64,000 nt of DNA from Megaustenia siamemsis. Taxonomy: Eukaryota; Mollusca; Gastropoda; Stylommatophora; Ariophantidae. The stretch lies in NCBI GenBank assembly GCA_032433765.1, contig JAVIAB010000073.1, positions 64,932,199 to 64,996,198 of the forward strand, given 5' to 3'. Each line of letters begins with the position of its first letter. The stretch's first letter is position 1. Below, in pieces: positions 12,601 through 26,900 of the stretch. A program made the translations under genes and the position numbers. The notes under the pieces were generated by a model. That model was not told where the DNA came from. It did no database searches and saw only the letters and a list, made by a program, of their open reading frames with translations.

Positions 12601-15600
12601 GAAGTTGTAGACAAGAATGTATATTATAGCAAGAGGAGGTTGTTGACAAGAATTTACATTATAGCAAGAGGAGGATGTAGACAAGAATGTACATTATAGC
12701 AAGAGGAGGTTGGTGAGAAGAATGTACATTATAGCAGGAAGAGGATGTAGACTAGAATGTATATTATAGCAAGAAGAGGTTGTTGACAAGAATTTACATT
12801 TTAGCAAGAAGAGGTTGTAGACAAGAATGTACATTATAGCAAGAGGAGGTTGTTGAAAAGAATTTACATTATAGCAAGAGGTGGTTGTTGAGAAGAATTT
12901 ACATTATAGCAAGCGGAGGTTGTTGAGAAGAATTTACATTATAGCAAGAGGAAGTTGTTGACAAGAATCTTCATTATAGCAAGAGGAGGTTGTTGACAAG
13001 AATTTACATTATAGCAAGATGAGGATGTTGACAAGAATGTGCATTATAGCAAGAAGAGGTTGTAGACAAGAATGTATATTATAGCAAGAGGAGGTTGTTG
13101 ACAATAATTTACATTATAGCAAGAAGAGGTTGTAGACAAGAATGTATACTATAGCAAGAGGAGGTTGTTGACAAGAATTTACATTATAGCAAGATGAGGA
13201 TGTAGACAAGAATGTATATTATGGCAAGAAGAAGAGGTTGTTGACAAAATTTAAATTATAGCAAAAAGAGGTTGTAGACAAGAATGTATATTATAGCAAG
13301 AGGAGGTTGTTGACAATAATTTACATTATGGGAAGAAGAGGTTGTAGACAAGAATGTATATTATAGCAAGAAGAGGTTGTTGACAAGAATGTATATTATT
13401 GCAAGAAGAGGTTGTTGACAAGAATTTACATTATAGCAAGAATAGGTTGTAGACAAGAATGTATACTATAGCAAGAGGAGGTTGTTGACAAGAATTTACA
13501 TTATAGCAAGATGAGGATGTAGACAAGAATGTATATTATAGCAAGAAGAGGTTGTTGACAACAATTTAAATTATAGCAAAAAGAGGTTGTAGACAAGAAT
13601 GTATATTATAGCAAGAAGAGGTTGTTGACAAGAATTTACATTATAGCAAAAAGAGGTTGTAGACAAGAATGTATATTATAGCAAGAAGAGGTTGTAGACA
13701 AGAATGTATATTATAGCAAGAAGAGGTTGTTGACAATAATTTACATTATAGCAAGAAGTGGTTGTAGACAAGAATGTATATTATAGGAAGAGGATGTTGT
13801 TGACAAGAATGTACATTATAGCAAGAGGAGGTTGTTGAAAAGAATTTACATTATAGCAAGAGGTGGTTGTTGAGAAGAATTTACATTATAGCAAGCGGAG
13901 GTTGTTGAGAAGAATTTACATTATAGCAAGAGGAGGTTGTTGACAAGAATGAACATTATAGCAAGAAGAGGTTGTTGACAAGAATCTTCATTATAGCAAG
14001 AGGAGGTTGTTGACAAGAATGTACATTATAGCAAGAGGAGGTTGTTGACAAGAATTTACATTATAGCAAGATGAGGATGTAGACAAGAATGTATATTATA
14101 GCAAGAAGAGGTTGTTGACAAAAATTTAAATTATAGCAAAAAGAGGTTGTAGACAAGAATGTATATTATAGCAAGAGGAGGTTGTTGACAATAATTTACA
14201 TTATAGCAAGAAGAGGTTGAAGACAAGAATGTATATTATAGCAAGAAGAGGTTGTTGACAAGAATGTATTTATTGCAAGAAGAGGTTGTTGACAAGAATT
14301 TACATTATAGCAAGAAGAGATTGTAGACAAGAATGTATACTATAGCAAGAGGAGGTTGTTGACAAGAATTTACATTATAGCAAGATGAGGATGTAGACAA
14401 GAATGTATATTATAGCAAGAAGAGGTTGTTGACCACAATTTAAATTATAGCAAAAAGAGGTTGTAGACAAGAATGTATATTATAGCAAGAAGAGGTTGTT
14501 GACAAAAATTTACATTATAGCAAAAAGAGGTTGTAGACAAGAATGTATATTATAGCAAAGAAGAGGTTGTAGACAAGAATGTATATTATAGCAAGAAGAG
14601 GTTGTTGACAAGAATTTACATTATTGCAAGAACTGGTTGTAGACAAGAATGTATATTATAGGAAGAGGATGTTGTTGACAAGAATGTACATTATAGCAAG
14701 AGGAGGTTGTTGAAAAGAATTTACATTATAGCAAGAGGTGGTTGTTGAGAAGAATTTACATTATAGCAAGCGGAGGTTGTTGAGAAGAATTTACATTATA
14801 GCAAGATGAGGTTGTTGACAAGAATGTACATTATAGCAAGAAGAGGTTGTTGAAAAGAATGTACATTATAGCAAGAGGAGGTTGTTGACAAGAATCTTCC
14901 TTATAGCAAGAGGAGGTTGTTGACAAGAATCTTCCTTATAGCAAGAGGAGGTTGTTGACAAGAATGTACATTATAGCAAGAGGAGGATGTTGACAAGAAT
15001 GTGCATTATAGCAAGAAGACTTTGTAGACAAGAATGTATATTATAGCAAGAGGAGGTTGTTGACAATAATTTACATTATAGCAAGAAGAGGTTGTAGACA
15101 AGAATGTATATTATAGCAAGAAGAGGTTGTTGACAAGAATGTATATTATTGCAAGAAGAGGTTGTTGACAAGAATTTACATTATAGCAAGAAGAGGTTGT
15201 AGACAAGAATGTATACTATAGCAAGAAAAGGTTGTTGACAAGAATCTTCCTTATAGCAAGAGGAGGTTGTTGACAAGAATTTACAATATAGCAAGATGAG
15301 GATGTAGACAAGAATTTACATTATAGCAAGAGGAGGATGTAGACAAGAATGTACATTATAGCAAAAGGAGGTTGTTGACAAGAATGTGCATTATAGCAAG
15401 AAGAGGTTGTAGACAAGAATATATATTATAGCAAGAAGAGGTTGTTGACAAAAATTTAAATTATAGCAAAAAAAGGTCGTAGACAAGAATGTATATTATA
15501 GCAAGAAGAGGTTGTTGACAAGAATTTACATTATAGCAATAAGAGGTTGTAGATAAGAATGTATATTATAGCAAGAGGATGTTGTTGACAAGAATGTACA

Positions 15601-16585
15601 TTATAGCAAGAGGAGGTTGTTGACAAGAATGTACATTATAGCAGGAAAAGGTTGTTGACAAGAATGTATATTATAGCAAGAAGAGGTTGTTGACAAACAT
15701 TTACATTACAGCAAAAAGAGGTTGTAGACAAGAATGTATATTATAGCAAGAAGATGTTGTTGAAAAGAATTTATATTATAGCAAGAAGAGGTTGTTGACA
15801 ATAATGTACATTATAGCAAGAGGAGGTTGTTTACAAGAATGTACATTATAGCAAGAGGAGGTTGTTGACAAGAATGTACATTATAGCAAGAGGAGGGTGT
15901 TGACAAGAATGTACATTATAGCAAGAGGAGGTTGTTGACAAGAATGTGCATTATAGCAAGAGGTGGTTGTTGACAAGAATGTACATTAAAGCAAGCGGAG
16001 GTTGTTGACAAGAATGTACATTATAGCAGGAGGAGGTTGTAGAAAAGAATGTATATTATAGCAAGAGAAGGAAGTTGACAAGAATTTACATTACAGCAAG
16101 AAGTGGTTGTAGACAAGAATATATATTATAGCAAGAGGAGGTTGTTGAGAAGAATTTACATTATAGCAAGCGGATGTTGTTGACAAGAATTTACATTATA
16201 GCAAGAAGAGGTTGTTGACAAGAATTTACATTATAGCAAGAAGAGGTTGTTGACAAGAATGTATATTATTGCAAGATGAGGTTGTTGACAAGAATTTACA
16301 TTATAGCAAGAAGAGGTTGTAGACAAAAATGTATATTATAGCAAGAAGAGTTTGTTGACATGAATTTACATTATAGCAAGAGGAGGATGTAGACAAGAAT
16401 GTATATTATAGCAATCGGAGGTTGTTGACAAGAATGTACATTATAGCAAAAGGAGGTTGTTGAAAAGAATTTACATTATAGCAAGAAGAGGTTGTTGACA
16501 AGAATGTACATTATAGCAAGACGATGTTGTTGAGAGGACTATACATTATAGCAAGCGGAGGTTGTTGACAAGCATTTACATTATA
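6625..16585. repeat. 35-bp satellite array, block I
   Basis: About 285 copies (length divided by 35) of a unit typified by ACAAGAATGTACATTATAGC plus AAGAGGAGGTTGTTG. Two variants often alternate, giving a 70-bp dimer: TTGTTGACAAGAATTTACAT and TTGTAGACAAGAATGTATAT. Higher-order periodicity is present: a rare GAGCTTGTTG variant recurs 2,399 bp apart (8,311 and 10,710), and a 3-base expansion (ATGGCAAGAAGAAGAGG) recurs near 8,366, 10,765 and 13,219. Units abut with no spacers. Open frames in it (YNVHSCQQPPLAIMYILV) are translation artefacts. Confidence 0.97.
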
Positions 16586-16629
16586 CTGAAAGGAGGTCAA
16601 AAAGTAATGCACACCAATTTTTTTCTCGG
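16586..16629 (+). repeat. Mariner inverted repeat, left
   Basis: Begins CTGAAAGGAGGTCAAAAAGT and pairs with 17,875-17,918 over about 40 bases. The outermost 5 bases and one internal base differ between the two ends. Confidence 0.9.
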
Positions 16630-16693
16630 AAACTATTCGGACAAAATGTGTGAAATTTTCACAGATTGTAGCTGAACATCCCCTTTACACTAC

Positions 16694-17758
16694 CTATTTT
16701 TCAACATAATCTCCGTCCAAGCGTATTGCCTTACGCCAACGCGAAACTAGGTCATGAATGCCTCGTTTGTACCAAGTTTTGTCCTGCTCGCGTAGCCATT
16801 TTTTAACTGCACGGATCACATCCCCATCATTGTCAAAGTGTGTCCCACGCAGGAATTTTTTGAGTGGTCCAAACAGATGGAAATCTGAGGGAGCCAGATC
16901 AGGGCTGTAAGGAGGATGGGGCAGTACAGTCCAACCAAATTTGTTGATTGCTTCCCGTGTTACCAGACTTGTGTGAGGGCGTGCATTGTCATGTTGAAGC
17001 AACAAATCTGCAGATGGCTTATTAGGCCGAACTCTGTGGAACCGATTTTTGAGTTTTGTCAGTGTATTGATGTAAGCTGTCGAGTTGATTGTCTCACCTC
17101 TTGTCATTACATCAACAAGAATCACACCATCAATGTCCCAGAAGACAGTGATCATCACCTTTCCGGCTGATGGAGATGTTTTGAATTTTTTTCTTTTTGG
17201 TGACTGCGGATGATGCCATTCCATTGACTGCATTTTTGTTTCAGGCTCATGTGCCCACGTTTCGTCACCGGTAACAATTTTTGACAAAAACATTTCTCCT
17301 TCAACACCGAAACGCTGCAACAATTCAGAACAGAATGTTTTCCTTTGAACTCTGTGATCATTTGTTAGGCACCGAGGAACCCATCGAGCGCAAATCTTTG
17401 AATATCCGAGAGTTTTAAAAATTGCGATTGCACTTCCCTTGCTAACTGTAAGCTGCAATGCCAATTGCTGACTAGTGATACGCCTATCCTTACGAATAAT
17501 GGCATCAGCCCGGTTTAACATGTCTGTGCTGGTAGCCGAGGCAACACGTCCAGAACGCGGTAAATCATGCAGCTCCACTCGTACACTTTCTGCAGCTTTA
17601 ATTCTCTGAACCAAGCGACTAACTGTGCTCCTATCGACTGCAGAACATTTGTACACTGCACACAGTCGTTTATGAATGTTTGCCACAGTTTCTTTTTCCG
17701 CAACCAGAAATTCTATGACAATTCGCTGTTTGTAACGGACATTGTTGACAAGCTCCAT
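16694..17758 (-). CDS. Mariner transposase, 354 aa, intact
   Basis: Cut-and-paste transposase acting in the nucleus on the element's own inverted repeats. The N-terminal third (about residues 1-120) has the two helix-turn-helix DNA-binding segments expected of the family, starting at MELVNNVRYKQR. The catalytic triad is complete: D165 in VTGDETW, D257 in LLQHDNARPH, and D292 in SPDLAPSDFHLF. The second and third Asp are separated by 34 residues, the DD34D signature. YSPDLAPSD is present; the linker motif usually written WVPHEL reads WVPRCL (residues 126-131), a departure that could matter for activity. Length is normal for mariner (about 345-360 aa). No frameshift or stop. It lies alone between the ITRs, in AT-rich flanks that read as UTRs. 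Confidence 0.97.
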   Translation of the reverse strand: MELVNNVRYKQRIVIEFLVAEKETVANIHKRLCAVYKCSAVDRSTVSRLVQRIKAAESVRVELHDLPRSGRVASATSTDMLNRADAIIRKDRRITSQQLALQLTVSKGSAIAIFKTLGYSKICARWVPRCLTNDHRVQRKTFCSELLQRFGVEGEMFLSKIVTGDETWAHEPETKMQSMEWHHPQSPKRKKFKTSPSAGKVMITVFWDIDGVILVDVMTRGETINSTAYINTLTKLKNRFHRVRPNKPSADLLLQHDNARPHTSLVTREAINKFGWTVLPHPPYSPDLAPSDFHLFGPLKKFLRGTHFDNDGDVIRAVKKWLREQDKTWYKRGIHDLVSRWRKAIRLDGDYVEK

Positions 17759-17874
17759 TTTAACGGTTCATAGATTGCGTAATATTTATCAGAATGCTGT
17801 GCAATTTGGTGCACATAATTGGAACATGTCATATTCCAAGTGTGCAAAATTTCATATTCCTATCTTTATTATTA

Positions 17875-17918
17875 GCCGAGAAAAAAATGGGTGTGCATTA
17901 CTTTTTGACCTCCCTACG
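17875..17918 (-). repeat. Mariner inverted repeat, right
   Basis: Reverse complement of the left repeat with few differences. The outer end is ...GACCTCCCTACG, followed by the TA duplication and resumption of the satellite unit. Confidence 0.9.
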
Positions 17919-20900
17919 TAGCAAGAAGAGGTTGCTGACAAGAATTTACATTATAGCAAGAAGAGGTTGTAGACAAGAATGTATATTATAGCAAGAGCAG
18001 GTTGTTGACAAGAATTTACATTATAGAAAGAGAGGGATGTAGACAAGAATGTACATTATAGCAACAGGAGGTTGTTGACAAAAATGAATAATATAGCAGG
18101 AAGAGGTTGTAGACAAGAATGTATATTATAGCAAGAGGAGGTTGTTGACAAGAATTTACATTATAGCAAGAAGAGGTTGTAGACAAGAATGTATATTGTT
18201 GCAAGAAGAGGTTGTTGACAAAAATTTACATTATATAAAAAAGAGGTTGTAGACAAAAATATATATTATAGCAAGAAGAGGTTAATGAAAAGAATTTACA
18301 TTATAGCAAGAAGAGGTTGTAGATAAGAATGTATATTATAGCAAGACGAGGTTGTTGACAAGAATGTACATTATAGCAAGAGGATGTTGTTGAAAAGAAT
18401 TTACATTATAGCAAGAGGTCGTTGTAGAGAAGAATTTACATTATAGCAAGCGGAGGTTGTTGACAAGAATTTACATTATAGCAAGAGAAGGTTGTTGACA
18501 AGAATGTACATTATAGCAAGAGGAGGTTGTTGACAAGAATGTACATTATAGCAAGAGGAGGTTGTTGACAGGAATCTACAATATAGCAAGAGGAGGTTGT
18601 TGTCAAGAATGTACATTATAGCAAGAGGAGGTTGTTGACACGAATGTAAATTTTAGCAAGCGGAGGTTGTTGACAAGAATGTACATTATAGCAAGCGGAG
18701 GTTGTTGACAAGAATGTACATTATAGCAAGCGAAGGTTGTAGACAAGAATGTACATTATAGCAAGAGGAGGAAGTTGAGAAGAATTTACATTACAGCAAG
18801 AAGAGTTTGTAGACAAGAAGGTATATTATAGCAAGAGGAGGTTGTTGAGAAGAATTTACATTATAGCAAGAAGAGGTTGTTGACAAGAATTTACATTATA
18901 GCAAGAAAAGTTTGTAGACAAGAATGTATATTATAGCAAGAGGAAGTTGTTGACAAGAATTTACATTATAGCAAGAAGAGGTTGTAGATAAGAATGTATA
19001 TTATAGCAAGAAGAGGTTGTTGAGAAGAATGTTTATTATGGCAATAAGAGGATGTTGTTGACAAGAATTTACATTATAGCAAGAGAAGGTTTTTGAAAAG
19101 AATTTACATTATAGCAAGAGGAGGTTGTTGAAAAGAATGTACATTATAGCAAGAGGAGGTTGTTGACAGGAATCTACATTATAGCAAGAGGAGGTTGTTG
19201 TCAAGAATGTACATTATAGCAAGAGGAGGTTGTTGACAAGAATTTACATTATAGCAAGAAAAGGTTGTAGACAAGAATGTATATTATAGCAAGAGGAAGT
19301 TGTTGACAAGAATTTACATTATAGCAAGAAGAGGTTGTTGACACGAATGTAAATTTTAGCAAGCGGAGGTTGTTGACAAGAATGTACATTATAGCAAGCG
19401 GAGGTTGTTGACAAGAATGTACATTATAGCAAGCGAAGGTTGTAGACAAGAATGTACATTATAGCAAGAGGAGGAAGTTGAAAAGAATGTACATTATAGC
19501 AAGAGGAGGTTGTTGACAGGAATCTACATTATAGCAAGAGGAGGTTGTTGTCAAGAATGTACATTATAGCAAGAGGAGGTTGTTGACACGAATGTACATT
19601 ATAGCAAGCGGAGGTTGTTGAGAAGAATGTACATTATAGCAAGCGGAGGTTGTTGACAAGAATGTACATTATAGCAAGCGAAGGTTGTAGACAAGAATGT
19701 ACATTATAGCAAGAGGATGAAGTTGAGAAGAATTTACATTACAGCAAAAAGAGTTTATAGACAAGAAGGTTTATTATAGCAAGAGGAGGTTGTTGACAAG
19801 AATTTACATTATAGCAAGAAAAGGTTGTAGACAAGAATGTGTATTATAGCAAGAGGAGGTTGTTGACAAGAATTTACATTATAGCAAGAAGAGGTTGTAG
19901 ACAAGAATGTATATAATAGCAAGAAGAGGTTGTTGACAAGAATTTACATTATACCAAGAAAAGGTTGTAGACAAGAATGTACATTATAGCAAGAGGAGGT
20001 TGTAAACTAGAATGTACATTATAGCAAGAGGAGGTTGTAGACAAGAATGTATATTATAGCAAGAGAAGGAAGTTGACAAGAATTTACATTACAGCAAGAA
20101 GTGGTTGTAGACAAGAATGTATATTATAGCAAGAGGAGGTTGTTGAGAAGAATTTACATTATAACAAGCGTATGTTGTTGACAAGAATTTACATTGTAGC
20201 AAGAGGAGTATGTAGACAAGAATGTATATTATAGCAATCGGAGGTTGTTGACAAGAATGTACATTATAACAAGAGGAGATAGTTGAAAAGAATTTACATT
20301 ACAGCAAGAAGACGTTGTAGACAAGAATGTACATTATAGCATGAGTATGTTGTTGAGAGGAATTTATATTATAGCAAGCGGAGGTTGTTGACAAGCATTT
20401 ACATTATAGCAAGAAGAGGTTGCTGACAAGAATTTACATTATAGCAAGAAGAGGTTGTAGACAAGAATGTATATTATAGCAAGAGGAGGTTGTTGACAAG
20501 AATTTACATTAAAGCAAGAAGAGGTTGTAGACAAGAATGTATATTATAGCAAGAGGAGATTTTTGAGAAGAATTTACATTATAGCAAGAACAGGTTGTAG
20601 ACAAGAATGTATATTATAGCCATTGGAGGTTGATGTCAAGAATTTACATTATAGCAAGGAGAGGATGTAGACAAGAATGTATATTATAGCAAGAAGAGGT
20701 TGTTGACAAGAATGTATATTAAGCAAGATGAGGTTGTTGACAAGAATTTACATTATAGCAAGAAGACGTTGTAGACAAGAATGTACATTATAGAATGAGT
20801 ATGTTGTTGAGAGGAATTTATATTATAGCAAGCGGAGGTTGTTGACAAGCATTTACATTATAGCAAGAAGAGGTTGCTGACAAGAATTTACATTTTAGCA

Positions 20901-23900
20901 AGAAGAGGTTGTAAACAAGAATGTATATTATAGCAAGAGGAGGTTGTTGACAAGAATTTACATTAAAGCAAGAAGAGGTTGTAGACAAGAATGTATATTA
21001 TAGCAAGAGGAGGTTTTTGAGAAGAATTTACATTATAGCAAGAAGAGGTTGTAGACAAGAATGTATATTATAGCCATTGGAGGTTGATGTCAAGAATGTA
21101 TATTATAGGAAGATGAGGTTGTTGACAAGAATTTACATTATAGCAAGAAGAGGTTGTAGACAAGAATGTATATTATAGCAAGAAGAGGTTGTGGACAAAC
21201 ATTTACATTATAGCAAAAAGAGGTTGTAGACAAGAATGTATATTATAGCAAGAAGAGGTTGTTGACAAGAATTTACATTATAGAAAGAAGAGGTTGTTGA
21301 CAAGAATGTATATTATAGCAAGAGGAGGTTGTTGACAAGAATGTACATTATAGCAAGAGGAGGTTGTTGACAAGAATGTACATTATAGCAAGAGGAGGTT
21401 GTTGACAAGAATGTACATTATAGCAAGAGGAGGTTGTTGACAAGAATGTACATTATAGCAAGAGGTGGCTGTAGAGAGGAATGTATATTATAGCAAGAGA
21501 AGCAAGTTGACAAGAATTTACATTACAGAAAGAAATGGTTGTAGACAAGAATATATATTATAGCAAGAGGAGGTTGTTGAGAAGAATTTACATTATAGCA
21601 AGCGGATGTTGTTGACAAGAATTTACATTATAGCAAGAAGAGGTTGTTGACAAGAATTTACATTATAGCAAGAAGAGGTTGTTGACAAGAATGTACATTA
21701 TAGCAAGAGGATGTTGTTGAGAGGAATTTACATTATATCAAGCGGAGGTTGTTGACAAGCATTTACATTATAGCAAGAAGAGGTTGCTGACAAGAATTTA
21801 CATTATAGCAAAAAGAGGTTGTAGACAAGAATGTATATTATAGCAAGAGGAAGTTGTTGACAAGAATTTACATTATAGCAAGAAGAGGTTGTAGACAAGA
21901 ATATATATTATAGCAAGAGGAGGTTGTTGACAAGAATTTACATTATAGCAAGAAGAGGTTGTAGACAAGAATGTATATTATAGCAAGAAGAGGTTGTTGA
22001 CAAGAATGTATATTATGGCAAGAGGAGGTTGTTGACAAGAATTTACATTATAGCAAGAAGAGGTTGTAGACAAGAATGTATATTATAGCAAGAGGAGGTT
22101 GTTGACAAGAATTTACATTATAGCAAGAGGAGGTTGTTGTCAAGAATGTACTTTATAGCAAGAGGAGGTTGTTGACACGAATATACATTATAGCAAGCGG
22201 AGGTTGTTGACAAGACTGTTCATTATAGCAAGCGGAGGTTGTAGACAAGAATGTACATTATAGCAAGAGGAGGAAGTTGACAAGAATTTACATTACAGCA
22301 AGAAGAGTTTGTAGACAAGAATGTATATTATAGCAAGAGGAGGTTGTTGAGAAGAATTTACATTATAGCAAGAAGAGGTTGTTGACAAGAATTTACATTA
22401 TAGCAAAAAGAGGTTGTGGACAAGAATGTATATTATAGCAAGAAGAGGTTGTTGATAAGAATTTACATTATAGCAAGTGTCGGATGTAGACAAGAATGTA
22501 TATTATAGAAATTGGAGGTTGTTGACAAGAATGTACATTATAGCAAGAGGACGCTGTAGACAAGAATGTACATTATATCAAGAGGATGTTGTTGAGAGGA
22601 ATTTACATTATAGCAAGAGGATGATGTTGAGAAGAATTTACATTATAGCAAGCGGAGGTTGTTGAGAGGAATTTACATTATAGCAAGCGGAGGTTGATGA
22701 CAAGAAATAAAATTACAGCAAGAGGAGGTTGTTGACAAGAATGTACATTATAGCAAGAGGAGGCTGTTGACAAGAATCAACATTATAGCAAGCGGAGGTT
22801 GATGACAAGAATGTAAAATTATAGCAAGAGGAGGTTGTTGAGAAGAATTTACATTATAGCAAGAAGAGGTTGTTGACAAGAATTTACATTATAGCAAAAA
22901 GAGGTTGTAGACAATAATGTATATTATAGCAAGAAGAGGTTGTTGACAAGAATTTACATTATAGCAAGTGGAGGATGTAGACAAGAATGTATATTATAGA
23001 AATTGGAGGTTGTTGACAAGAATGTACATTATAGCAAGAGGACGTTGTAGACAAGAATGTACGTTTTAGCAAGAGGATGTTGTTGAGAGGAATTTACATT
23101 ATAGCAAGAGGATGATGTTGAGAAGAATTTACATTATAGCAAGCGGAGGTTGTTGAGAGGAATTTACATTATAGCAAGCGGAGGTTGATGACAAGAATGT
23201 AAAATTATAGCAAGAGGAGGTTGTTGACAAGAATGTACATTATAGCAAGAGGAGGTTGTTGACAAGAATCAACATTATAGCAAGAGGAGGTTGTTGACAA
23301 GAATGTATATTATAGCAAGAAGAGGTTGTTGAGAAGAAAATATATTACGGCAAGATGAGGTTGTTGACAAGAATTTACATTATAGCAAGAAGAGGTTGTA
23401 GACAAGAATGTATATTACAGCAAGAAAAGGTTGTTGACAAACATTTACATTATAGCAAAAAGAGGTTGTAGACAAGAATGTATATTATAGCAAGAAGAGG
23501 TTGTTGACAAGAATTTACATTATAGCAAGAAGAGGTTGTTGACAAGAATGTATATTATAGCAAGAGGAGGTTGTTGACAAGAATGTACATTATAGCAAGA
23601 GGAGGTTGTTGACAAGAATGTACATTATAGCAAGAGGAGGTTGTTGACAAGAATGTACATTATAGCAAGAGGAGGTTGTTGACAAGAATGTACATTATAG
23701 CAAGAGGTGGCTGTAGAGAGGAATGTATATTATAGCAAGAGAAGGAAGTTGACAAGAATTTACATTACAGAAAGAAATGGTTGTAGACAAGAATATATAT
23801 TATAGCAAGAGGAGGTTGTTGAGAAGAATTTACATTATAGCAAGAAGAGGTTGTTGACAATAATTTACATTATAGCAAGAAGAGGTTGTTGACAAGAATG

Positions 23901-26900
23901 TACATTATAGCAAGAGGATGTTGTTGAGAGGAATTTACATTATAGCAAGCGGAGGTTGTTGACAAGCATTTACATTATAGCAAGAAGAGGTTGCTGACAA
24001 GAATTTACATTATAGCAAAAAGAGGTTGTGGACAAGAATGTATATTATAGCAAGAGGAAGTTGTTGACAAGAATTTACATTATAGCAAGAAGAGGTTGTA
24101 GACAAGAATATATATTATAGCAAGAGGAGGTTGTTGACAAGAATTTACATTATAGCAAGAAGAGGTTGTAGACAAGAATGTATATTATAGCAAGAAGAGG
24201 TTGTTGACAAGAATGTATATTATGGCAAGAGGAGGTTGTTGACAAGAATTTACATTATAGCCAGAAGAGGTTGTAGACAAGAATGTATATTATAGCAAGA
24301 GGAGGTTGTTGACAAGAATTTACATTATTGCAAGAGGAGGTTGTTGTCAAGAATGTACATTATAGCAAGAGGAGGTTGTTGACACGAATATACATTATAG
24401 CAAGAGGAGGATGTAGACAGGAATGTACATTATAGCAACAGTAGGTTGATGACAAAAATGTATAATATAGCAGGAAGAGTTTGTAGACAAGAATGTACAT
24501 TATAGCAAGAGGAGGTTATTGACAAGAATATGCATTATAGCAAGAGGTGGTTGTTGACAAGAATGTACATTATAGCAAGCGGAGGTTGTTGTCAAGAATG
24601 TACATTATAGCAAGAAGAGGTTGTTGACAAGAATGTATATTATAGCAAGATGAGGTTGTTGACAAGAATTTACATTATAGCAAGAAGAGGTTGTAGACAA
24701 GAATGTATATTATAGCAAGAAAAGGTTGTTGACAAACATTTACATTATAGCAAAAAGAGGTTGTAGACAAGAATGTATATTATAGCAAGAAGAGGTTGTT
24801 GACAAGAATTTACATTATAGCAAGAAGAGTTTGTTGACAAGAATGTATATTATAGCAAGAGGAGGTTGTTGACAAGAATGTACATTATAGCAAGAGGAGG
24901 TTGTTGACAAGAATGTACATTATAGCAAGAGGAGGTTGTTGACAAGAATGTACATTATAGCAAGAGGAGGTTGTTGACAAGAATGTACATTATAGCAAGA
25001 GGTGGCTGTAGAGAGGAATGTATATTATAGCAAGAGAAGGAAGTTGACAAGAATTTACATTACAGAAAGAAATGGTTGTAGACAAGAATATATATTATAG
25101 CAAGAGGAGGTTGTTGAGAAGAATTTACATTATAGCAAGAAGAGGTTGTTGACAATAATTTACATTATAGCAAGAAGAGGTTGTAGACAAGTATGTAATA
25201 TATAGCAAGAGCAGGTTGTTGACAAGAATTTACATTATAGCAAGAGGAGGATGTAGACAGGAATGTACATTATAGCAACAGTAGGTTGATGACAAAAATG
25301 TATAATATAGCAGGAAGAGTTTGTAGACAAGAATGTACATTATAGCAAGAGGAGGTTATTGACAAGAATATGCATTATAGCAAGAGGTGGTTGTTGACAA
25401 GAATGTACATTATAGCAAGCGGAGGTTGTTGTCAAGAATGTACATTATAGCAAGAAGAGGTTTGTTGACAAGAATGTATATTATAGCAAGATGAGGTTGT
25501 TGACAAGAATTTACATTATAGCAAGAAGAGGTTGTAGACAAGAATGTATATTATAGCAAGAAAAGGTTGTTGACAAACATTTACATTATAGCAAAAAGAG
25601 GTTGTAGACAAGAATGTATATTATAGCAAGAAGAGGTTGTTGACAAGAATTTACATTATAGCAAGAAGAGGTTGTTGACAAGAATGTATATTATAGCAAG
25701 AGGAGTTGTTGACAAGAATGTACATTATAGCAAGAGGAGGTTGTTGACAAGAATGTACATTATAGCAAGAGGAGGTTGTTGACAAGAATGTACATTATAG
25801 CAAGAGGAGGTTGTTGACAAGAATGTACATTATAGCAAGAGGTGGCTGTAGAGAGGAATGTATATTATAGCAAGAGAAGGAAGTTGACAAGAATTTACAT
25901 TACAGAAAGAAATGGTTGTAGACAAGAATATATATTATAGCAAGAGGAGGTTGTTGAGAAGAATTTACATTATAGCAAGAAGAGGTTGTTGACAATAATT
26001 TACATTATAGCAAGAAGAGGTTGTTGACAAGAATGTACATTATAGCAAGAGGATGTTGTTGAGAGGAATTTACATTATAGCAAGCGGAGGTTGTTGACAA
26101 GCATTTACATTATAGCAAGAAGAGGTTGCTGACAAGAATTTACATTATAGCAAAAAGAGGTTGTGGACAAGAATGTATATTATAGCAAGAGGAAGTTGTT
26201 GACAAGAATTTACATTATAGCAAGAAGAGGTTGTAGACAAGAATATATATTATAGCAAGAGGAGGTTGTTGACAAGAATTTACATTATAGCAAGAAGAGG
26301 TTGTAGACAAGAATGTATATTATAGCAAGAAGAGGTTGTTGACAAGAATGTATATTATGGCAAGAGGAGGTTGTTGACAAGAATTTACATTATAGCCAGA
26401 AGAGGTTGTAGACAAGAATGTATATTATAGCAAGAGGAGGTTGTTGACAAGAATTTACATTATTGCAAGAGGAGGTTGTTGTCAAGAATGTACATTATAG
26501 CAAGAGGAGGTTGTTGACACGAATATACATTATAGCAAGCGGAGGTTGTTGACAAGACTGTTCATTATAGCAAGCGGAGGTTGTAGACAAGAATGTACAT
26601 TATAGCAAGAGGAGGAAGTTGACAAGAATTTACATTACAGCAAGAAGAGTTTGTAGACAAGAATGTATATTATAGCAAGAGGAGGTTGTTGAGAAGAATT
26701 TACATTATAGCAAGAAGAGGTTGTTGACAAGAATTTACATTATAGCAAAAAGAGGTTGTAGACAAGAATGTATATTATAGCAAGAAGAGGTTGTTGATGA
26801 GAATTTACATTATAGCAAGTGTCGGATGTAGACAAGAATGTATATTATAGAAATTGGAGGTTGTTGACAAGAATGTACATTATAGCAAGAGGACGCTGTA

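Larger units (their letters stand above)
16586..17918 (-). mobile_element. Complete mariner transposon (DD34D)
   Basis: A 1,333-bp element with imperfect terminal inverted repeats sharing GGAGGTCAAAAAGTAATGCA and more, flanked by TA at 16,584-16,585 and 17,919-17,920. Joining the flanks at one TA restores an ordinary 35-bp unit (CATTATAGCAAG), so target and duplication are both certain. It carries one uninterrupted transposase on the minus strand. Intact ends and ORF suggest recent insertion, later than growth of this part of the array. No further array unit carries the element, so it has not been amplified with the satellite. Confidence 0.97.

Noticed and set aside
6625..16585. CRISPR-like array
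   Set aside because: Repeats abut directly, with no unique spacers, and the context is eukaryotic. It is a satellite.
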